DNA from: Gammaproteobacteria bacterium
GTDB lineage: Bacteria > Pseudomonadota > Gammaproteobacteria > UBA6429 > Thiohalophilaceae
DNA length: 10,862 nt
Direction of reading: 5' to 3'
NCBI GenBank assembly: GCA_011052165.1
Contig: DRJN01000442.1
Coordinates: forward strand, 1 to 10,862
The notes under the pieces are model-generated. The model saw only the letters and a program-made list of their open reading frames with translations. It was not told where the DNA came from and made no database searches. The position numbers and the translations under genes were made by a program. Of this stretch, positions 6,282-10,862 are shown piece after piece. Positions within the stretch are counted from its first letter, which is position 1, and each line of letters starts with the position of its first letter.

Positions 6282-9119
6282 ATGACTGCAAAAAAGAATA
6301 CAAAGAAACGATCCACCAGGAAACAGACTACACTCTCTTTCCAGGGCTGGCGCACCAGTGACCAGGATGAAATCGAACGCCGCCGCCAACGCGGTGCCGT
6401 CGAGCCGTGCCGCATCGAAACGGTAACCGGTGGGGATCCATTTTACGGTGACTACCGGGTTAGCTCCGGCAACGGCGGCAGCTATGCAGTCGAGATCCGC
6501 TCGCTTGCCGAACCGCTCAACACCTGCAGCTGTCCTGACCATACCGTCAACCGCCTGGGCACCTGCAAACATGTAGAAGCGTTGTTGCACAAAGTGGCAA
6601 AGGGCAGAAAACGCCTTTTCCGGGCGGCCGCGGCGGACGGCAGTCCTCACGTAGAGGTTTTCATTGACCGGCGCGATGAGAAGATAAAAGTACTCTGGCC
6701 GCAGCGCAGCCGCCCCCGCTCCAGACTCCGCGATCTGCTGGAGCCCTTTTTCTCGACCGATGGGTCATTGCTCGATGATGCTGCTGCCGCTTTTCCAGTA
6801 CTGCGTCGTAAAATCGCCGATGCTCCCAGGGTGTTGCGTGAAAAGGTGAGAATCTCGCAACAGATCGAGCCATGGCTGGAACGGTATATACGTGTGAGCG
6901 AAAGGGACAAGACACGGCAGGTTTTCGACCAGGATGTCGCCGCCGGCAAACGCAGCCTGGATGTGGTCAACGTCCCACTCTATCCCTACCAGCAACAGGG
7001 CATGCGCCACCTCGCTTTCACCGAGCGCGCCCTGTTGGCTGATGAGATGGGACTCGGCAAGACGGTACAGGCGATTGCCGCCAGCGAACTGTTACGCCGT
7101 CTGCATGGTGTGCAGCGGGTATTAGTCATAAGCCCGGCTTCCCTCAAAGCGGAATGGGAGGAACAGATCGAAAAGTTCTCAAGCCTCGACTCACTAATCA
7201 TTCAGGGGTCGCGTGCCACGCGTCTGAAACAGTATCGCCAGGAGAGCTTCTTTTATCTCTGCAACTATGAACAGATCATGCCTGATGCCAATGAGATCCA
7301 ATCGATCCTGGCACCCGACATCATCATCCTCGATGAGGCGCAGCTCATCAAGAACTGGCAGACCAAAACCGCCAACGCCGTCAAACGGCTCAAGAGCCGC
7401 TACGCCTTTGTGCTCACTGGCACACCGCTGGAAAATCGTATCGACGAGATCTACTCTATCGTCCAGTTCCTTGATCCACATCTGTTCGGTCCGCTATTCC
7501 GCTTCAACCGTGATTTCTATGAGCTGGATGAAAAAGGCCAGCCATGTGGCTATAAAAATCTCGACAAACTGCACCACCGCCTGCGACCGGTGATGTTACG
7601 GCGGCGCAAGGAAGAGGTCGAAGGCGATCTGCCGGGGCGTACCATCAACAACTACTTTGTCTCGATGACTGACGAGCAGGCAGTGCGTTACGACGAATAC
7701 AACGGCCTCGTTGCCCGCCTGATGGCAATGGCGCAACGCCGCCCACTGCGCAAGGAGGAGTGGGAAAAACTGCAAAAGTGGCTCGCCTGTATGCGCATGC
7801 TCTGCGATACACCCTACATCCTCGACCCGGAGTGCAAAGATTCGCCCAAACTTGAAGAACTGGAGAATATCCTCAGCGATCTACTGGATGAAGGCGATCA
7901 CAAGATCCTCATCTTCTCGGAGTGGGTCCGCATGCTCGATCTGGTCTGCGGCCTGGCAGACAGGCTGAATATCGGCTACGCCCTGCATACCGGCAAAATC
8001 CATCAAAACAAACGACGGCAAGAGATCCGCCGGTTTAAAGATGATCCCGACTGCCGCCTGTTTATCTCCAGCGACTCCGGCAGCACCGGCCTCAATCTGC
8101 AAAACGCCGACGTGGTCATCAATCTCGACCTGCCCTGGAACCCGGCCAAGCTGGAACAACGCATCGCCCGCGCCTGGCGCAAACATCAAAAACGCACCGT
8201 GCAGGTGATCAACCTGGTGTGCGAACACTCCATCGAACACCGCATGCTGCACCTGCTCGACCAGAAACAGAACCTGGCGCAGGAAGTGGTGGATGGTGCC
8301 GGTCAACTGACATCCATGAAGATGCCCTCGGGGCGCGCCGCCTTTATGGAGCGTATGGAGACGCTGATGGGGCAGCCCACTACCCCACCGCCCTTACCAA
8401 TAGAAAAGTCAAAAGAAAAACCAGCGGCAACAACGCATGAGGATGATCCCTTGCAACGTTTGCGTGAAGAGAGTGGGTTTCAGTGGGGTGAGCGGCTTGA
8501 TCTGCTACAGGTACACAATCAAGGTCCCAGACAGACGGTTGTTGCCGTGGTCGACCACCTTGATGAAGCACTTTGCAGCACCCTGCAAAAGAGCGCTGCC
8601 GACAACCTGCCGGGGCACTCTCTGGAGGTACTGGACCGGGCCACCTATAAGACCATCCAGCGGCTAATCGAGAACGGCGTATTGAGCCTGAACCAGGAAG
8701 CCCAGACCTTGCACCAATCCACCGCCATAGATAAGCCACAACAGCAGATACAGCGACAACGTCTGCATCGGGCGCGCCAACAACTGAAGCAAGCCGAACG
8801 CAAACACAGCATGGCACAAGTCCTGGCCGCTGGCGGTTTTGTGATCGAAGCACTGCCCGCCCTGAGCGATGCGGTGGAAGGAGGACTGGCGTCCCTGGCT
8901 CTACTGGATGCCCATGAAGCCTCACCACTTAGCATTACCTTCATCAAATCTCATCTGGTCAACAAGGCCAAGGCACCTCCAAACACAACAGCCCTGGTGG
9001 CGCAACTGCGTGAAGGTAGCGAAGGACTCAATGAAAAAGAGGCTGTTGTATTACTTGAGAGCGGTGCCGCGTTGATGCAGCATGTTGCTGAAACGCTTAA
9101 CAAAGCGGCCTTACAATGA
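6282..9119 (+). CDS. SWIM zinc-finger SNF2-family helicase / translocase
   Basis: 945 residues; ATG 6282 has GAGGA five bases upstream. After a basic N-terminus comes a SWIM zinc finger CxC-x10-CxH (Cys82, Cys84, Cys95, His97), a nucleic-acid or protein contact module. The SNF2 motor follows: PYQQQGMRHLAF, DEMGLGKT (Lys260), DEAQ (351-354), LTGTPLENR (378-386), SSDSGSTGLNLQ, and QRIARAWRKHQ (626-636). Motif VI differs slightly from the common QRxGRxxRxGQ. SNF2 motors translocate on double-stranded DNA and remodel bound proteins. The last 270 or so residues lie outside the motor and include a Gln-rich probable coiled coil (about 815-845) and an Ala/Leu-rich end of unknown role. The stop overlaps the next ATG (ATGA), so the two genes are probably co-translated. 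The substrate is unknown; context suggests defence. Confidence 0.9.
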   Translation: MTAKKNTKKRSTRKQTTLSFQGWRTSDQDEIERRRQRGAVEPCRIETVTGGDPFYGDYRVSSGNGGSYAVEIRSLAEPLNTCSCPDHTVNRLGTCKHVEALLHKVAKGRKRLFRAAAADGSPHVEVFIDRRDEKIKVLWPQRSRPRSRLRDLLEPFFSTDGSLLDDAAAAFPVLRRKIADAPRVLREKVRISQQIEPWLERYIRVSERDKTRQVFDQDVAAGKRSLDVVNVPLYPYQQQGMRHLAFTERALLADEMGLGKTVQAIAASELLRRLHGVQRVLVISPASLKAEWEEQIEKFSSLDSLIIQGSRATRLKQYRQESFFYLCNYEQIMPDANEIQSILAPDIIILDEAQLIKNWQTKTANAVKRLKSRYAFVLTGTPLENRIDEIYSIVQFLDPHLFGPLFRFNRDFYELDEKGQPCGYKNLDKLHHRLRPVMLRRRKEEVEGDLPGRTINNYFVSMTDEQAVRYDEYNGLVARLMAMAQRRPLRKEEWEKLQKWLACMRMLCDTPYILDPECKDSPKLEELENILSDLLDEGDHKILIFSEWVRMLDLVCGLADRLNIGYALHTGKIHQNKRRQEIRRFKDDPDCRLFISSDSGSTGLNLQNADVVINLDLPWNPAKLEQRIARAWRKHQKRTVQVINLVCEHSIEHRMLHLLDQKQNLAQEVVDGAGQLTSMKMPSGRAAFMERMETLMGQPTTPPPLPIEKSKEKPAATTHEDDPLQRLREESGFQWGERLDLLQVHNQGPRQTVVAVVDHLDEALCSTLQKSAADNLPGHSLEVLDRATYKTIQRLIENGVLSLNQEAQTLHQSTAIDKPQQQIQRQRLHRARQQLKQAERKHSMAQVLAAGGFVIEALPALSDAVEGGLASLALLDAHEASPLSITFIKSHLVNKAKAPPNTTALVAQLREGSEGLNEKEAVVLLESGAALMQHVAETLNKAALQ

Positions 9120-10525
9120 AGCCGGAAATAAAAACAAACATCGAGAAACTGGTCGTCGATGAGTCCATCTCCACTGCACAGCTCAGCGCCTGTCAGAAAT
9201 GGTTGAAAGATCACAGCGCACATTATCAACAACTTTACCTTATCGCCGGTCATCACCCCGGCATACCGGACAGCCGAATTCTAAAAACGGTGCTGAACAA
9301 ACACGACGCAATGCTTACAACCGACTGCCCTTTTCATAACCGGCTGTTGAAGGAGGGTATTACCTCCTTTTATATCGACGCTGCGTTGACGATTACCCAG
9401 CAAGCGCTTCAAGGCATCCGTCCCACGTTTCTACCCGAACCCAAGGGCGACAACAAAAAACAGCCGGAGATGAGTTCGCTGCACAACCTGATCATTCCCG
9501 ACTCAGACAAGACGCTAAAAAAGCTGCGCACAAAACGCCGCCGCATCCGTAGCCATTTTGGAGGATACGATCAGTTCAATCAGTTGAGCATTACCGTCGC
9601 AACACGTGGAGAACTGATCGGCGTCCGCTTACACGTCGCTGGCGCCTCCGCCAAAGGAATCATGGCCAGCGAGAGTTATGTCGCAGAGCCCGATAGAGAC
9701 ACCGGTAAAGCGGCCCTCTGCCACGCATTGGTTCTGGCGCTGCAACTCATGCTCCAACGGTTGGATGTTTACCTCTTTTATGATCCTGCCAATATCCCCG
9801 ATCCCTGCTCGCTGGATGATCGATTTTTCAATCGCTTGAAAATTGAGTTCCCAACAGTAAAATTCATCGCCTGCGCAAAAGGACGACTCATGGAAGCGCT
9901 GTGGCAGAAACTAAGCGCACTCAAATCTGCCAACAGCAACGAAATCGTTCCCTCCCGTTTGTCCCTTATCGAACAAAGAGTCAAACAGTTTGTACTGGGA
10001 GTGCCCGTAGAAAGCAAAAGCGTTGCAACGAAACCAATACCACTGCTAAGCAGCAATACCGACCGTGGCGCGTTACTGCTGGCGGCAAAGTGGTTTTTCG
10101 ATAAGGCGATCAAACTCGAAACCATCACACGTATCGCCCTGATCGGTTCGATTTGCACCGGGAAAAAACATCCCAAGGATATCGATATATTGGTCACGCT
10201 TGCTCCCGGTGCCGAAATCGCCCCGATCTCCAAGCTAAAACGGCAAATGAGCGGACGCATCCAAAGAGGCTTGCTGGGCGCCGACATCTTTCTGCTGGAA
10301 GAAGGACGCTATATTGGCCGACCATGCCGCTTTTGTGAGCCGCACCCCAGGGCCGCGTGCACCCATGATGGACTGCGCTGCAATTTTAATCGGCCGTTCC
10401 TGTGCGACACATCACATTCGTTCGAGTTGAAAGACGAGGTCATCACCTCGCCCCCCATCACTCTCTATCCCGAGTTTCAGGCACGGATTAATGTCCCGGC
10501 AGATGTTCAAATCGTATTCGATTGA
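9116..10525 (+). CDS. PIN-like nuclease / nucleotidyltransferase fusion protein
   Basis: 469 residues, starting inside the SNF2 stop (ATGA). Residues 10-90 look like a compact PIN-like nuclease: LVVDESIS (Asp15), PDSRIL (Asp52), and DAMLTTDCPFHN (Asp70), the spacing of DUF5615/Mut7-C-like PIN folds. Residues about 150-225 alternate predicted strands and a helix and might be RNase H-like, but no catalytic set is clear. Residues 337-395 form a minimal nucleotidyltransferase: ALIGSICTGK (Gly344, Ser345), KDIDILV (Asp355, Asp357) and GADIFLL (Asp390, third carboxylate). A Cys-rich tail (Cys404, 407, 415, 422, 430) with PPITLYPE resembles tails of some stand-alone nucleotidyltransferases and may bind zinc. 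Such folds could transfer nucleotides to RNA or protein and cut RNA; neither substrate can be read from sequence. The PIN and nucleotidyltransferase calls come from motifs, not a search. Confidence 0.75.
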   Translation: MKPEIKTNIEKLVVDESISTAQLSACQKWLKDHSAHYQQLYLIAGHHPGIPDSRILKTVLNKHDAMLTTDCPFHNRLLKEGITSFYIDAALTITQQALQGIRPTFLPEPKGDNKKQPEMSSLHNLIIPDSDKTLKKLRTKRRRIRSHFGGYDQFNQLSITVATRGELIGVRLHVAGASAKGIMASESYVAEPDRDTGKAALCHALVLALQLMLQRLDVYLFYDPANIPDPCSLDDRFFNRLKIEFPTVKFIACAKGRLMEALWQKLSALKSANSNEIVPSRLSLIEQRVKQFVLGVPVESKSVATKPIPLLSSNTDRGALLLAAKWFFDKAIKLETITRIALIGSICTGKKHPKDIDILVTLAPGAEIAPISKLKRQMSGRIQRGLLGADIFLLEEGRYIGRPCRFCEPHPRAACTHDGLRCNFNRPFLCDTSHSFELKDEVITSPPITLYPEFQARINVPADVQIVFD

Positions 10526-10530
10526 ATGCT

Positions 10531-10602
10531 GGAGAATTCATAATGACCAGGAAAAAAGTTGTGGCAAAGGAAAAGGGGACCACCGATAACTTAATAACTT
10601 AA
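10531..10602 (+). pseudogene. 19-codon start of a third operon gene, probably interrupted
   Basis: GGAG at 10531-10534 stands eight bases before an ATG (10543) that begins MTRKKVVAKEKG and stops at 10600-10602. A good ribosome binding site right after the previous stop suggests a real gene start. The abrupt end at an AT-rich stretch next to a transposase fragment suggests the rest was lost to insertion. AAAAGGGGACC at 10571-10581 is reminiscent of end sequences of REP-type transposon units. It could instead be a genuine tiny leader peptide. Confidence 0.4.
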
Positions 10603-10605
10603 GCA

Positions 10606-10862
10606 TTAACAACTAACCAGTGCTTCCCATTCTATTCCATGTTGATGAGTATAATCCGCTCCACGCACTCCAGCTTTTGAGATAGCAGGTTGACTTATAC
10701 CGAGATACGATGCAATTTCTGTAGACGAAATACCAAGCTTTTGTGTTCCCCAATAACAGATTAAACTTTTAACGATTGATATTGTATTTTGTCGACCTTT
10801 TCGTGATAAGTCGGTTGGCTTAACATCAAAATAGTCACAAACCGTATCAACCAATTTTACTA
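10606..10862 (-). CDS. C-terminal part of a REP-associated tyrosine transposase (RAYT type), partial
   Basis: The minus strand is open from the right edge to a TAA at 10606-10608, so the start lies outside the window. An internal TTG at 10852-10854 is not a credible start. The 85 or so visible codons show a DnaA-C-terminal/helix-turn-helix-like tail: VCDYFDVKPTDLSRKGRQN, SLICYWGTQKLG, then SSTEIASYLGISQPAISKA and RG. This matches the tail found after the Y1 HUH domain in IS200-like REP-associated transposases, where it probably binds the REP hairpin. The catalytic HUH and Tyr motifs would be beyond the edge, so activity cannot be judged. It converges on the interrupted operon to its left. Confidence 0.7.
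   Translation of the reverse strand, partial: VKLVDTVCDYFDVKPTDLSRKGRQNTISIVKSLICYWGTQKLGISSTEIASYLGISQPAISKAGVRGADYTHQHGIEWEALVSC

Noticed and set aside
8380..8928. A 182-codon minus-strand ORF inside the SNF2 gene
   Set aside because: It is a shadow of the C-terminal coding region, has no recognisable domain and is antisense to a well-supported gene.
9778..10287. A 169-codon minus-strand ORF inside the fusion gene
   Set aside because: It lies antisense to the nucleotidyltransferase region and its protein shows no motif.

Overview
The window looks like a defence and mobile-element region of a bacterial genome of moderate GC content. The host is probably a proteobacterium, perhaps a gammaproteobacterium. 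This rests only on general protein resemblance, codon use and the terminal REP-type transposase, so it is a weak call. The one housekeeping gene, a broken valS at the left edge, encodes a protein closer to the actinobacterial-type ValRS I remember.

Left edge to 1871: a valS fragment (minus strand) runs off the window and is cut at about 1081-1086. It abuts a duplicated, frameshifted copy of the 3' end of the large helicase gene found further right (5668-5886). About 120 bp of related downstream flank follow (1303-1425, related to 5887-6003). Then come a tRNA terminator, the 3' half of a tRNA-Arg(ACG) gene without its 5' half (1599-1643), two pairs of inverted repeats built on GCTGTCCAATA, a 7-1-7 palindrome and a block of 10-bp helically phased repeats. 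I read this as the attachment region of an integrative element that used the tRNA-Arg anticodon loop and 3' half, with debris of an earlier related element on its left. No integrase gene lies in the window.

1872-5886: three overlapping plus-strand genes form one operon: an AbiEi-family antitoxin, an AbiEii-family nucleotidyltransferase toxin, and an 830-residue protein joining a TOTE-type archaeo-eukaryotic primase domain to a superfamily 2 helicase. 5887-6281 is intergenic, with the repeat flank at its start and a promoter/palindrome candidate at its end.

6282-10525: two overlapping plus-strand genes encode a 945-residue SWIM zinc-finger SNF2 helicase and a 469-residue protein with a PIN-like nuclease N-terminus, an unassigned middle and a C-terminal nucleotidyltransferase with a Cys-rich tail. 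I do not recognise this pair as a named defence system. It is the best candidate here for something undescribed. A 19-codon start of a third gene follows, apparently cut by a mobile element whose C-terminal transposase fragment (RAYT/REP type, minus strand) occupies 10606 to the right edge.

Both modules pair a helicase with a nucleotidyltransferase from a different family, in tightly overlapping genes, next to an integration site. This is typical of a defence island built by successive insertions.
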